64,000 nt of DNA from an uncultured Alistipes sp. (GTDB taxonomy: Bacteria > Bacteroidota > Bacteroidia > Bacteroidales > Rikenellaceae), in contig CALUNL010000002.1 of the NCBI GenBank assembly GCA_944322005.1, positions 62,001-126,000 of the forward strand, in the 5' to 3' direction. The position numbers were made by a program, and so were the translations under genes. Below, piece after piece: positions 1-9,466 of the stretch. Below the pieces are notes generated by a model that worked only from the letters and a program-made list of their open reading frames with translations, had not been told where the DNA came from and searched no databases. The stretch's first letter is position 1; every line of letters starts with the position of its first letter.

Positions 1-25
1 AAAATCACTGTAAATGTATTCTCCA

Positions 26-1726
26 TCAATAACCGTCGTTCTGCGAAAGCTTGCCGCCCGAGAGCGCCACCTCATCGTAAGGTATCGGCCACAGGTATAT
101 CTTCGGGTCGAAGAACCTCTCGCCGTACATCTGGCAGTAGCCCTGCTTGGACAACGCCTCGAAGTCGGCGAATCCGTCCTCGTCGATATCCGGTATTCCG
201 CCCCAGAACCACTTGCCGCTCGACTCGAGGTTCTTCAGGGTGTTCTTGTCGGTCGGCAGTGCATAGTAGTCGTGTCCGAACGCCTTGTCGAACCACTTCC
301 AGCGCAGCAGGTCGAAGTAGCGGCGGCCCTCCCATGCGAACTCCACGCGGCGTTCGTTGCGCAGGATGCGGCGGAGCTCCGTCTGATCCCTGGTGGTCAC
401 GGCCGGATATGAGTCGGTCTGCGTGTAGTCGACCTTGTAGGCGCGTGCGCGCACCATGTTTATGCACTTCAGCGTCTCGTCATCGATCTCGTTGAGCTCG
501 ATCTGGGCCTCGGCATACATCAGCAGCACGTCGGCATACCTCATGATAATGTAAGGGTTGTCGTTGCGCAGCGTCGTACCCCACTCCGGCTGTGCGCCCT
601 TGCGGATTGTACAGCCGTTGCGCGGTGCGTATGTATCCACACAGAGGTTGTCCTTGTTGTCGACCAGCGCACCGGTGGCGTTGGTCACCTTGAGTACCGA
701 CGGACGGGGATCGAACACCACTCCGTAGACCGACGTTCCGGGCTCGACGAAGGTGTATGTGCAGCGCGGGTCGCGGTTCTTGTACGGGTTCTGCGGGTCG
801 AACAGCGGCGACTCGTCGATGCGCTTGCCGTCGGTGCACGTATATGCCGCAAGCAGCTCCCACGAAGGCTGTGCGACGTTGTTGCCGCCGGCGGAGCGCA
901 ATACCCAGCTCTTGATGTTCTCGTACTGCTCGAGCTCGGCCGAATTCGCTATGGCGAAGATCATCTCGCAGTTCATCGTCTTGTCACGGAACAGTTCGCC
1001 GTAATCAGGATAGAGGCTGTAGTGGTTGAGGTCCATGCAGGCCTTTGCCGCCGTCTTCGCCGTCTCGTAGTCGTACTGGCCAAGGGCTATGCGTGCCCAC
1101 AGGGCATATGCGGCGCCCCTCGACACGCGGTATACGCCGGCGCTCTCGTTCACGACCGGCAGATACGTGGCCGCATACTCGAAGTCCCTGTATATCTGTT
1201 CGAGGATGACAGCCTTGTCGGTGCGTCCCATCTGCCTTGCCTCTTCTATAGAGATGTATTTGGTATAGAAAGGAACGTCTCCGTAGAGGGTAATCAGGCG
1301 CGAATAGAGGAATGCACGGAAGAAACGGGCCTCCGCACGCAGAAGGTTCACCTCATCGGGGGTTGCGGTTGCGGCAAGCCTGTCGAGAGACTCGTCCACC
1401 ATGTTTGCACGGACTATGCCCTTGTAGGTATAGTTCCACATCGACTCCGCCGCGCTCCACTCGCTGTTGACCGTACCGAGCGCCACATCGTAGATCTGAT
1501 CCCTCTGTGCCCAGTCGTCGGTTCTGCGGTCGGAGAAGTACTCGGCCTCGAGATAGTATATGTACGAACGGTAGAGGTCGTTGAGCGACAGCCTGACCTC
1601 CTCGGTATCAGCATACCAGTTGCCGCTCGATGCCGCGGCAGGCGGGTTCAGATCGAGAGAGACGCATGATGAGAGTTGGAGCGTTGCCGACAATATCAGG
1701 AATATATATGCTATTTTTTTCATCAT
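26..1726 (-). CDS. SusD/RagB-family outer-membrane nutrient-binding lipoprotein
   Basis: Surface lipoprotein that caps a SusC TonB-dependent transporter and binds the incoming glycan or peptide. The 566-residue length is typical. The N-terminus is a lipoprotein signal ending in LSSC, followed by a short acidic stretch compatible with surface export. The C-terminal half has the family signature NERRVEFAWEGRRYFDLLRW, and TPR-like helices precede it. The start is one of two adjacent ATG codons (1726 or 1723), only 1-4 bp after the susC stop, so it is translated as the second gene of the SusC/D pair. The substrate cannot be deduced because the rest of the locus lies outside the window. Confidence 0.96.
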   Translation of the reverse strand: MMKKIAYIFLILSATLQLSSCVSLDLNPPAAASSGNWYADTEEVRLSLNDLYRSYIYYLEAEYFSDRRTDDWAQRDQIYDVALGTVNSEWSAAESMWNYTYKGIVRANMVDESLDRLAATATPDEVNLLRAEARFFRAFLYSRLITLYGDVPFYTKYISIEEARQMGRTDKAVILEQIYRDFEYAATYLPVVNESAGVYRVSRGAAYALWARIALGQYDYETAKTAAKACMDLNHYSLYPDYGELFRDKTMNCEMIFAIANSAELEQYENIKSWVLRSAGGNNVAQPSWELLAAYTCTDGKRIDESPLFDPQNPYKNRDPRCTYTFVEPGTSVYGVVFDPRPSVLKVTNATGALVDNKDNLCVDTYAPRNGCTIRKGAQPEWGTTLRNDNPYIIMRYADVLLMYAEAQIELNEIDDETLKCINMVRARAYKVDYTQTDSYPAVTTRDQTELRRILRNERRVEFAWEGRRYFDLLRWKWFDKAFGHDYYALPTDKNTLKNLESSGKWFWGGIPDIDEDGFADFEALSKQGYCQMYGERFFDPKIYLWPIPYDEVALSGGKLSQNDGY

Positions 1727-1727
1727 G

Positions 1728-4700
1728 TCAGAATTTTATATCCAGTCCCAAAGTATATGTAGTTGTAATGTATGTATTGACGCTCGCCTCCGGGTCCCAT
1801 CCGTGAGGATAGTTGTCAAAGCAGAACGGGTCGTCCACGTTCGCATAGATGCGCAGGGACTTGATACCGATCTTGCTTATCAGCTTCTTCGGGAACGAGT
1901 ATCCGATATTGATGTTCTTGCACCTGAAGAAGGCGCCGTTGAAGAGCCAGAAGTCGGACATCGCGTAGTTGTTCGTCTCGGACACCGCACTCAGGCGCGG
2001 GTATTTGGCCTTGCTGTTCTGTTCCGCGGTATTGTATACGCTCCAGTAGTTTCCGAGGAGGTTTGCCGACGGTGAGAGCCACGAGCCCTCGAACGGCTGT
2101 ATCATGGAGGTGTTCATCCTTGCCAGGTGCTTGCCCACGCCGCTGAAGACCATTGAGAAGGATATCCCCTTCCATCCGAGGTTGATATAGCCTCCGTAGA
2201 TGTATTTCGGCTGCGAGCTGCCCAGGATCACGCGGTCGTAGTCGGCCGTGATCTTTCCGTCGGGCACTCCGTCCGGTCCCGATATGTCGACATAGCGGAT
2301 GTCGCCCGGCTTGGTGTTTGCCACGAGCAGTGCGCTGCCGTCTATCTCCTCCTGCGACTGGAACAGTCCGTCGGAGACGTATCCGTACCATGCGTTGTAC
2401 TCGTCACCCTGGCGGATGATGGTCTCGCCGTCGAACACCGTACCCTTCAGGTCGCCCATTACCGACTTGTAGTTGGAGAGATTTACGCCCACGCTGTAGG
2501 TGAAGTCACCCTTGGTGTCGGTCCAGCCGAGCTTGATCTCCCAACCCTTGGTGAACATCGTACCGGCATTCTGCTCCGGGTCGGCGAATCCGGTGAACGA
2601 AGGTATTGCAACGTTAAGGAGCATTCCGTCTGTCTTCTTGTAGTAGAAGTCTCCGGTGAAGGTCAGCCTGTTGTTGAAGAAGTTGGCGTCGATGCCGACA
2701 TCGTAGTTGTAGGTGGTCTCCCACGTGATGTCACGCACGGCGTAGTAGAGCTGTGCGGCCGTCATCTGCGAGATGATGCCCTTCGAGCCGAACATAGGCG
2801 TATTCTCGAAGTTTATGCTCGACTGGTACGGGTAGTTTCCGATGCGCTCGTTTCCGAGCGAGCCGAGCGAAGCCCTGATCTTCAGGTGCGACACGCCCCT
2901 CACGTCCTGCATGAAGTTCTCGTTGGTGATAACCCACGCCACGGATGCCGAAGGGAAGAATCCCCAGCGGTAGTCCCTGTGGAAGCGCGACGAAGCGTCG
3001 AATCGGGCATTGAACTGCGCATAGTAGCGGCCCTTGTAGTTGTACATCGCACGGGCGAATACCGAACGGTATGCGTTCTCGTATGCCGTACCGCCCACGC
3101 CGAGGAAGTTCTCGTTCGCCAGGTCGAGATACGGGAAGTTGTCGAGCTCCATCTGGTCGGTATTGGCGCTCATGTAGTCGTTGCGGTAGTAGTACTCCTC
3201 GTAACCGGCCATGACGTTGAGGTTATGGTCGTTTGCGAAGGTCTTGGCATAGCTTGCGATGAAGTCGCCCTGCAGAGTCACGATTTCGCGGCGCGCCTCG
3301 GTAAGCGAGGTGGTCGTATATCCGTTTATGTACTGTATGAACTGGTTGGGGTCATACGCATCGTACACCGGAATGGCCTTCTTGAAGTTCTTGCTCTGGT
3401 TGAATGCGAGCGACGGCAGGAAGCTCGCCTCGAGCGAAAGCCCTTCCACCGGACGGAACTCCAGCGAGACCTTTCCGGAGAATACGGTCTTGTTGGTTGT
3501 CGTGCTGCCGCCTTCGCGGAGGACGGCATAGGAGTTGGCTCCGCTCTGTCCCGGAGCTATACGCCCGTCGGGATACTCTCCCAGATATATCTCCGGATAC
3601 ATGTAGGAGTGCTTGATGACGTTGCCGGCCTGCGTGTCGTTGAACTGCGAGCGGTTGACGGACATGTCGATGTTGGCCGTCCACTTCGGGGTGAACTTTA
3701 TGTTGTTCCTCAACCTTGCGGTGATCCGCTCGTAGTTGCTGCCGTCATACATGGCGTCGTTGTTCTCGTACGACACCGATGCGCGGGTCTTCACGACCTT
3801 GTTTCCGTATGTCAGCACGAGCGAATGCTTGTGGCGGAGTGCATAGTTGTTGAGCATCAGGCTCTTCCAGTCTGTAAGAGGATAATCGATCGGATCCATC
3901 GCGTTGTAGTTGTAGTAGTTTTCGATGAGATCCTGCGAGAATTCGCTGAACTCTCCTCCCGGGCGGTTTCCCGCATCGTTCCACTTGTACTCGTTGTACA
4001 TTCTCATGTAGTCGATGGCACCGACCGTTCTCGGGAGTTCGGCAAGGGTCTGGAACGACACCTCTCCGTTGTAGTTTATGGTCGTTTCGCCCTCTTTGGC
4101 CGACCTTGTGGTCACGAGTATCACGCCGGCCGCCGCCCTGGCACCGTATATGGATGCCGATGCCGCATCCTTGAGCACGGTAATCTGCTCTACGTCGAGG
4201 CTGTTCACGTCGTCGATGCTCGATGCCGGAACGCCGTCGATGAGGATGAGCGGGTTGCTGTCGCCGATGGTGGTGACGCCGCGGATCTGCAACGTCGCAC
4301 TCGAGCCGGGCATGTTGCCCGTTCTGGTCACGTTGAGGCCCGGCACCATACCCTGTATCCTCTGCGAAAGGAGGGTTGTGGACTGGCTCTGGAGCGCATC
4401 TCCGTCAAGGATACCCACCGAGCCGGTCAGGTCCTTCTTCTTGACCGAACCGTATCCGATTACCACCGTAGTTTCGAGTTCGATGCTCTCCTCATGCATG
4501 GTCACGTTCAGCAACGTGGCACCGTTCCATGTCATCGTAACCGGCGACATGCCGAGGAACGAGAATTCGAGTTCGCTGCTTGGTTTCAGTCCCTCGAGTC
4601 TGTACTTTCCGTCCGCATCCGATATCGCATATATGGAGGCGTCGTCCTTGACCAGCACGGTGGCTCCTGCGACAGGAGCCCCGTTCTGATCGGATATTAC

Positions 4701-4820
4701 ACCTTCGACATAGGTCGGATTGCCGGCCGACGGCGCTTGTGCATACGTCATCTCCGCCAAAAGTACGGATGCGATGCATGCAATGGCCGCAAAAGTTCTT
4801 TTGAGCACTTTTGTTGTCAT
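1728..4820 (-). CDS. SusC/RagA-family TonB-linked outer-membrane transporter
   Basis: Energised outer-membrane importer partnered with the adjacent SusD. The 1030-residue protein has a signal peptide ending near AEMTYAQ, then a carboxypeptidase-regulatory-like domain (about residues 35-110; GVISDQNGAPVAGATV), a TonB box region near TTVVIGYGSVKKKDLTGSV, a plug domain with IRGVTTIGDSNPLILIDGVP, and a long beta-barrel ending in the aromatic terminus LGLDIKF. There is no sign of an N-terminal anti-sigma-interacting STN domain, so regulation by transmembrane signalling is not indicated. It lies 27 bp downstream of the BACON lipoprotein gene and is probably in the same transcript. Confidence 0.97.
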   Translation of the reverse strand: MTTKVLKRTFAAIACIASVLLAEMTYAQAPSAGNPTYVEGVISDQNGAPVAGATVLVKDDASIYAISDADGKYRLEGLKPSSELEFSFLGMSPVTMTWNGATLLNVTMHEESIELETTVVIGYGSVKKKDLTGSVGILDGDALQSQSTTLLSQRIQGMVPGLNVTRTGNMPGSSATLQIRGVTTIGDSNPLILIDGVPASSIDDVNSLDVEQITVLKDAASASIYGARAAAGVILVTTRSAKEGETTINYNGEVSFQTLAELPRTVGAIDYMRMYNEYKWNDAGNRPGGEFSEFSQDLIENYYNYNAMDPIDYPLTDWKSLMLNNYALRHKHSLVLTYGNKVVKTRASVSYENNDAMYDGSNYERITARLRNNIKFTPKWTANIDMSVNRSQFNDTQAGNVIKHSYMYPEIYLGEYPDGRIAPGQSGANSYAVLREGGSTTTNKTVFSGKVSLEFRPVEGLSLEASFLPSLAFNQSKNFKKAIPVYDAYDPNQFIQYINGYTTTSLTEARREIVTLQGDFIASYAKTFANDHNLNVMAGYEEYYYRNDYMSANTDQMELDNFPYLDLANENFLGVGGTAYENAYRSVFARAMYNYKGRYYAQFNARFDASSRFHRDYRWGFFPSASVAWVITNENFMQDVRGVSHLKIRASLGSLGNERIGNYPYQSSINFENTPMFGSKGIISQMTAAQLYYAVRDITWETTYNYDVGIDANFFNNRLTFTGDFYYKKTDGMLLNVAIPSFTGFADPEQNAGTMFTKGWEIKLGWTDTKGDFTYSVGVNLSNYKSVMGDLKGTVFDGETIIRQGDEYNAWYGYVSDGLFQSQEEIDGSALLVANTKPGDIRYVDISGPDGVPDGKITADYDRVILGSSQPKYIYGGYINLGWKGISFSMVFSGVGKHLARMNTSMIQPFEGSWLSPSANLLGNYWSVYNTAEQNSKAKYPRLSAVSETNNYAMSDFWLFNGAFFRCKNINIGYSFPKKLISKIGIKSLRIYANVDDPFCFDNYPHGWDPEASVNTYITTTYTLGLDIKF

Positions 4821-4847
4821 ATCGGTTCCGTTTTAATCGGTTGAAAA

Positions 4848-5981
4848 CTACTCTGCCGGAACAGATACGACTTCGATTATTACAGGCTGGCCGTTTATGG
4901 AGAGGCTCTCGCCGTTGTCCTTAATCTTGATAGTCGGCGTGAGTCGGCTCTCCAGGCTGTTGTGGATGCAGTCCACAAGCTGTGTAGGATTGTTGCTGAA
5001 CACGGCAAGGCAGCCCGTCGGACGGATCCTTATCTTCAGGTCCGCGACATCGGCCGGCACCGTGAACTCCTTCTCGGAGAGCTGGTAAGCGCTGGTCTGG
5101 TAGACCACATAGTTGTACTCTATATCCATCGAGCCGGCACTCTCCTCACCGGTCGACAGCAGATGCGTCCAGGTTTCGGTAGCCTTCTGCACCTCGCCTA
5201 CAGGGAGATATTCGCCTCCGTCGCACGAGTATTCGAGCATCCACTTGTCGGTGGTTGCCTTACCCACGCTGAATCCGAATGTGAACTTGATTACGCTTCC
5301 GGCCTTGATTTTCTTCTCCGGAGTCGCCGAAATGAGCCAGTAGTCGCCGATCATGCCGCCCTTGACATAGAGGTCTCCGTTCCTGCCCACGCCTCTGGAG
5401 AGGCCGGCATAACCGGAGTGTACAGGCACGTCGGTCTGGTCGCCGTAGTAGAACTCTATCTTGCCGTTGCCTGTGCTGGAATCGGCATATCTGCCGAAGT
5501 TTCCGGTAGCCGGTTTGTCCTCGTCGCTTGCGAACGTCGATTCGTTCACGCCGCTGTCATCGGCGAGATTCCACTGTGCGAAAACGCCGGCCTCGAGATA
5601 ATCGTCTCCCGGTTCCGGCTCCGGTTCCGGTTCCTTCTCGACACCGCTCTGGGTGATTGTAAGTTTTTTAGGGGTAACGCCGTCACCGATGAACTTGATG
5701 GTGCCGACCCTGGTATCGGTGGATTCATTCTCCCACACCGATACTGAATATACGCGGTCGTTGCCGCTTGCCGATACTTCGGTCAGATTAATCCACTCAT
5801 CCTGTACATTTACACGATAGTAGACATTTGATGTTACAGTGAGGTCGAAAGACTGAGCCTTCTCGTCGAGGGTTGCAGTCTCCTGTGAAATGGCTAAAAC
5901 GGCCTCATCTCCGTCCTTCGCGCATCCCCCCCCCAATAAAATTGCTGACAGCAAGGTAGTTGCGTAGAACAAACGTTTCAT
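4848..5981 (-). CDS. BACON-domain surface lipoprotein
   Basis: 377-residue predicted lipoprotein (lipobox LLGGGC). Residues about 30-115 match a BACON domain, the Ig-like module common in Bacteroidetes surface and glycan-related proteins (LTVTSNVYYRVNVQDEWINL, ending LTITQSG). A Glu-Pro repeat linker (EPEPEPEPG) joins it to a beta-rich C-terminal region of about 240 residues that I cannot assign. It precedes susC and susD on the same strand, an unusual order because accessory lipoproteins normally follow susD. It is probably a binding protein of the same uptake system. The glycines of the lipobox are encoded by a run of nine G residues, a potential slippage site. Confidence 0.88.
   Translation of the reverse strand: MKRLFYATTLLSAILLGGGCAKDGDEAVLAISQETATLDEKAQSFDLTVTSNVYYRVNVQDEWINLTEVSASGNDRVYSVSVWENESTDTRVGTIKFIGDGVTPKKLTITQSGVEKEPEPEPEPGDDYLEAGVFAQWNLADDSGVNESTFASDEDKPATGNFGRYADSSTGNGKIEFYYGDQTDVPVHSGYAGLSRGVGRNGDLYVKGGMIGDYWLISATPEKKIKAGSVIKFTFGFSVGKATTDKWMLEYSCDGGEYLPVGEVQKATETWTHLLSTGEESAGSMDIEYNYVVYQTSAYQLSEKEFTVPADVADLKIRIRPTGCLAVFSNNPTQLVDCIHNSLESRLTPTIKIKDNGESLSINGQPVIIEVVSVPAE
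5926..5934 (-). repeat. Nine-G homopolymer in the lipobox codons
   Basis: On the coding (minus) strand, codons TTG GGG GGG GGA of the BACON lipoprotein form an uninterrupted run of nine G, immediately before the lipidated Cys codon TGC. Gain or loss of one G would frameshift the protein at residue 17-19 and abolish it. Confidence 0.9.
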
Positions 5982-6024
5982 GTGTTTAAGGTTTAGAAGT
6001 TGTTGTAATAGGTTTGGTTTATAT

Positions 6025-6039
6025 CGTTAGTGACTAACG
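6025..6039. repeat. Perfect 15 bp palindrome at the gpsA stop codon
   Basis: CGTTAGTGACTAACG is a perfect inverted repeat (7 bp arms, 1 bp centre) spanning the TAG stop of the gpsA-like gene, 44 bp upstream of the BACON lipoprotein start. It could be a protein-binding site between the two genes, but a single occurrence gives no functional proof. Confidence 0.35.
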
Positions 6040-7086
6040 TTTCGTGTCGTTGAACGTAAATGCCTCCCATGGCAGGTGCGCATCCTTTCCGTTGTCGAGC
6101 ACGTCGTTCGCATGCGTGAGCAGCGGGAATTCGTTCATGTCCACCTTTCCGAGTTCGGCCCTTCTGTATATTGCCTTGGCCACCCTGCGTGCCACCACGA
6201 GCGACTCGAGCGTAACGCCTGCGAGTATCTCCATGGCCTCCTCATAGGTCTTGCCTTCACCGAGCAGGATACCGATCTTCCTGGTGCGGCCGCCGTATAC
6301 GGTAACATAGAGGTCGCCGATGCCGATGACCTTGCAGTTCTCCGATGCACCGAACATATCGAGAAGCTTGAGCATCTCCTTCGTTGCCTGGTAGAATGCG
6401 CCCGCCTGCGAATTGTAGTGCAGTCCGGCATCCTTTCCGAGGTCGCGGTTTACCAGACCGATGGTCATTGCCACGCCGAGTGCATAGGCGTTCTTGAGGG
6501 CCACGGCAGCCTCGAGTCCGATTACGTCGTTCGTGAGCGAGATGTGGTAGTAGTCCGTGGCAAGGGTCTGCTTCATCATCTCGAGGTTCTTTGTATTCTT
6601 TCCGCAGAATGCCACCTCGGTATTGTCATGGAATACGAGCTCATACGAGGTGCACGGTCCACCGATTGCGCATATTTCGCGCTCGATACCCTTCTTGCGA
6701 AGTTCCGACTGCCAGTAGTCCGGATACGAGATCAGCTCTCCGTCGGGGAGGTTGATGAGGCCCTTGGTTACCGACAGTACCGGGACCGAAGGGTCGAGAC
6801 AGGTCAGCACTTCGTTCAGGAACCAGTCCACACCGAACGAAGATACGCCGCAGATTATGAAATCGGCGCCTTCGGCAGCCTCCTTCCAGTCCTCGAACTG
6901 ATAATACTTGATGCCCTGCGGGAACGGGCGGTCGAATTTCATGTGCTGGTTCTTCGCAAGGCAGCCGTCGATAATCTCCCTGTCGAGCGGCGTACCCACC
7001 AGTCTGACCTCATTTCCGTTCTCCGCTGCAGGAAAAGCGAGCGCCGAGCCCATCATTCCTGCTCCGATAATAGTTACTCTTTTCAT
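6034..7086 (-). CDS. gpsA: NAD(P)-dependent glycerol-3-phosphate dehydrogenase
   Basis: Converts dihydroxyacetone phosphate to sn-glycerol-3-phosphate for phospholipid synthesis (or the reverse). The 350-residue cytosolic protein has an N-terminal Rossmann motif GAGMMG (residues 8-13), a middle GGPCTSYELV segment, and the conserved LKNAYALGVAMTIG stretch holding the catalytic Lys. The C-terminal helical domain contains GIGDLYVTVYGGRTRKIG, matching the family motif GxGDLxxT. It is transcribed away from a GlpT-type antiporter gene, so import and oxidation/reduction of glycerol-3-phosphate may be linked here. Another GpsA may exist elsewhere in the genome. The 52 bp gap to the BACON gene downstream leaves co-transcription possible. 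Confidence 0.93.
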   Translation of the reverse strand: MKRVTIIGAGMMGSALAFPAAENGNEVRLVGTPLDREIIDGCLAKNQHMKFDRPFPQGIKYYQFEDWKEAAEGADFIICGVSSFGVDWFLNEVLTCLDPSVPVLSVTKGLINLPDGELISYPDYWQSELRKKGIEREICAIGGPCTSYELVFHDNTEVAFCGKNTKNLEMMKQTLATDYYHISLTNDVIGLEAAVALKNAYALGVAMTIGLVNRDLGKDAGLHYNSQAGAFYQATKEMLKLLDMFGASENCKVIGIGDLYVTVYGGRTRKIGILLGEGKTYEEAMEILAGVTLESLVVARRVAKAIYRRAELGKVDMNEFPLLTHANDVLDNGKDAHLPWEAFTFNDTKR

Positions 7087-7652
7087 CTTCCGAATATATA
7101 TGAATTAAAAAGTGTGCGGTCCGGACATGTAGCATGCATGTCAACGAGTCCAAGCCTCGTGTCCGCAATGGCGGAGACCACGTCCTGCGGCAAACGCCGC
7201 TACACGCCATGTCAATCAATACAGCATCAAATATTATATATAAAAAACAAAATCTTCCGAAATTCCGGTTTCAGCCGGCGACAAAGTTTGCGCACTTACG
7301 ATTTTTTCACGGTGTTATCATGAAAATCGCGCCCAAATTCTGTATAAAGGTATAACATTTTTTGCATACGTTATCCGTTACGATAAAATTATTTGCTCTT
7401 ATCTAACGTTTTTAGCCACAATAAGGAGCATATTTCGTTTCTAAAAGCCCATTTCGGAAACATTCGGCGGAAAACATGAGTCCGCACATCATGTCCCCGC
7501 ATCAGCCATAAGAAACACCGCAAACAACAAATACAACGTTCGTCCGCACACGTGAAAACAGCGCCGGCAAGGCTGCGGCATTTTGAAAATCCAATGCATC
7601 TGATTAAATTAGCGGGCACAAAACTGACTTCAACCTATAAACACCCAACCAG
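7087..7652. other. Divergent intergenic region between gpsA and glpT
   Basis: 566 bp without a convincing gene. The middle (about 7210-7400) is AT-rich and should carry the divergent promoters, but I find no strict TTTG-N19-TAnnTTTG pair on either strand. A 76-codon minus-strand reading frame here is Cys/Arg-rich, without family features, and was rejected. Confidence 0.5.
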
Positions 7653-9128
7653 ATGAAAGAATCAATCTACGGCTCCTGGGACAAGGAGACCGTCGACAAC
7701 TTCAAGAGATGGCAGCGGCGGACCATACTTATTACCATGATCGGTTATGCCGCCTTCTATTTTGTAAGGAAGAACTTTTCGCTTGCCATGCCGGGCATGA
7801 CCGCCGAATTCGGCATATCCAACACGAGTTTCGGTATTGTCATAGGCATCGGCTCACTGATTTACGGACTTTCGCGCTTTCTCAACGGCTTCGTCGCCGA
7901 CCGTGTGAGTTCGCGCATACTGATGTCCACGGGACTGATGCTGTGCGCCCTGGCCAACATCGCGTTCGGCTTCGGGTACGACCTCAGCTACCTTGTCACA
8001 GGTGCGTCCGACGGTCCGCAGGTAGTCAACACGCTGGTGATGATAATGGGTATAACCATCATCGTCAACCAGTATTTCCAGGGCATGGGATTCCCTCCGT
8101 GCGCGCGCACGCTGCCACAATGGATACACCCGTCGGAACTTGCGACGAAGATGTCCATATGGAACACCTCCCACTCGATCGGCGCGGCTTGTGCCGTGGT
8201 CGTATGCGGATACATAATGGGCCACTTCGGGAGCGACATGAGCGGTAATCCGGAAGTAGTTGCGAATATCGCCGCGAATCTCGGCATATCGGCCGACGAT
8301 GCAGAGGGCATGGAACGGGTCATGGGCTACGCCTCGCATGTCGGCGCATGGAAATGGTGCTTCTGGATACCGGCCATCGTCGCACTGCTCACCTCGGCAT
8401 GGCTTATGCTGAGGATGAAGGACAGCCCGGCCACAGTCGGCCTGCCCGAGCTTCCTGGTACAAGCACCGGCAAGCCGAAGGGTGCGAAGGACAGCAAGTC
8501 CGACAGAAGGTTCATGATGCACATGGTATTCCGCAACCCTTACGTATGGCTGCTCTGCATAGCCAACCTCTTCGTCTACGTCATGAGGATGGGCATCCTC
8601 GACTGGGGTCCGAAATTCCTTACCGAGAGCCGCGGGATGTCGATTGTCAGCGCAGGCTGGTCCGTCGCGATGTTCGAGATATGCGCCATCATCGGCATGC
8701 TTGTCGCAGGCTGGGCCACCGACCGCTTCCTCGGAGGCAAGGCCCACAGGACATGTGTGTTCTGCATGGTCGGAGCAACCGTGTTCATGGGAATATTCGT
8801 AATGTTCCCGCAGCTGCCGACCATTGTATCGACAATATTCCTGGCCATGAGCGGATTCTGCATCTACGGCCCGCAGGCTCTGGTGGGAGTGGCCATAGCC
8901 AACCAGGCCACCAAGGACCTGTCGGCCACGGCCAACGGTCTCAACGGCATACTCGGATACATAGGCTCGTTCCTCTCGGCGCTCGGAGTCGGCATCCTTG
9001 CCGACCATTTCGGATGGAACACCGTATTTGTGGTAATCATATGTGTCGGTGCTGTCGGCGGACTGGTATTTGCCCTGATGTGGAGGGCGCCGCGCGACGG
9101 TTACGAAAGGGCCAACAACTTCAAATAG
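7653..9128 (+). CDS. glpT: Glycerol-3-phosphate:phosphate antiporter (OPA/MFS family)
   Basis: Inner-membrane exchanger importing glycerol-3-phosphate for inorganic phosphate. The 491 residues form about 12 hydrophobic segments. Segments closely resembling E. coli GlpT are GYAAFYFVRKNFSLAMPG (substrate Arg39), QYFQGMGFPPCARTLPQW, and NLFVYVMRMGILDWGPKFL (second Arg, residue 312). The two arginines are the substrate-phosphate ligands in GlpT. The match at these positions favours GlpT over the hexose-phosphate carrier UhpT, though substrate range in Bacteroidetes homologues is not certain. The divergent neighbour is gpsA, which fits. Confidence 0.9.
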   Translation: MKESIYGSWDKETVDNFKRWQRRTILITMIGYAAFYFVRKNFSLAMPGMTAEFGISNTSFGIVIGIGSLIYGLSRFLNGFVADRVSSRILMSTGLMLCALANIAFGFGYDLSYLVTGASDGPQVVNTLVMIMGITIIVNQYFQGMGFPPCARTLPQWIHPSELATKMSIWNTSHSIGAACAVVVCGYIMGHFGSDMSGNPEVVANIAANLGISADDAEGMERVMGYASHVGAWKWCFWIPAIVALLTSAWLMLRMKDSPATVGLPELPGTSTGKPKGAKDSKSDRRFMMHMVFRNPYVWLLCIANLFVYVMRMGILDWGPKFLTESRGMSIVSAGWSVAMFEICAIIGMLVAGWATDRFLGGKAHRTCVFCMVGATVFMGIFVMFPQLPTIVSTIFLAMSGFCIYGPQALVGVAIANQATKDLSATANGLNGILGYIGSFLSALGVGILADHFGWNTVFVVIICVGAVGGLVFALMWRAPRDGYERANNFK

Positions 9129-9153
9129 CCCCTTTTGCGGGCCCTACCGGAAA

Positions 9154-9192
9154 GGCCGGTTCTCCATTACGGGGAACCGGTCTCCTTTATTT
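9154..9192 (+). terminator. Intrinsic terminator after glpT
   Basis: Ten-base-pair stem (CCGGTTCTCC at 9156-9165 with GGGGAACCGG at 9171-9180, one G-U pair), loop ATTAC, followed by TCTCCTTTATTT. It lies 25 bp after the glpT stop. Confidence 0.75.
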
Positions 9193-9466
9193 ATATATGG
9201 TCTGTGTGCCTTCCGTCCGGCTTATGCGGCTCCGCCCGTCAAACGACGCACCCGCCGGCCCCGGCACGTGAGGCATAAGGGGGCATGCACACCTCCATGC
9301 GTACGGCGAATGCAGCAGCGGACGGAGCGGCAGTTTTTTTTTTGGGGGGGGGCATTTGGAGACAGCGGATGTGCGAGACGGCAAGGAGTGAGGGTGCACG
9401 TATGGCGGCCGCACAGACGCACACCCTCTTCTCACCCCCCCCCACCTCTGCCCGGCCCACGGGCAC
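9193..9466. other. Low-complexity convergent intergenic spacer
   Basis: No gene seen. It contains a run of ten T followed directly by nine G (9334-9352) and a run of nine C (9435-9443). The G and C runs are inverted repeats of each other, 82 bp apart. Reading frames crossing this region are antisense shadows of the OmpA/TPR gene. Confidence 0.6.

Noticed and set aside
2886..4844. 652-codon plus-strand frame opposite susC, and similar long antisense frames opposite pnp, rpsO and the OmpA/TPR gene
   Set aside because: Antisense shadows of recognised genes in GC-rich DNA, with no family features and His/Arg/Val-rich composition.
7389..7619. 76-codon minus-strand frame in the gpsA-glpT gap
   Set aside because: Cys/Arg-rich, no motif, no promoter or neighbour relation.
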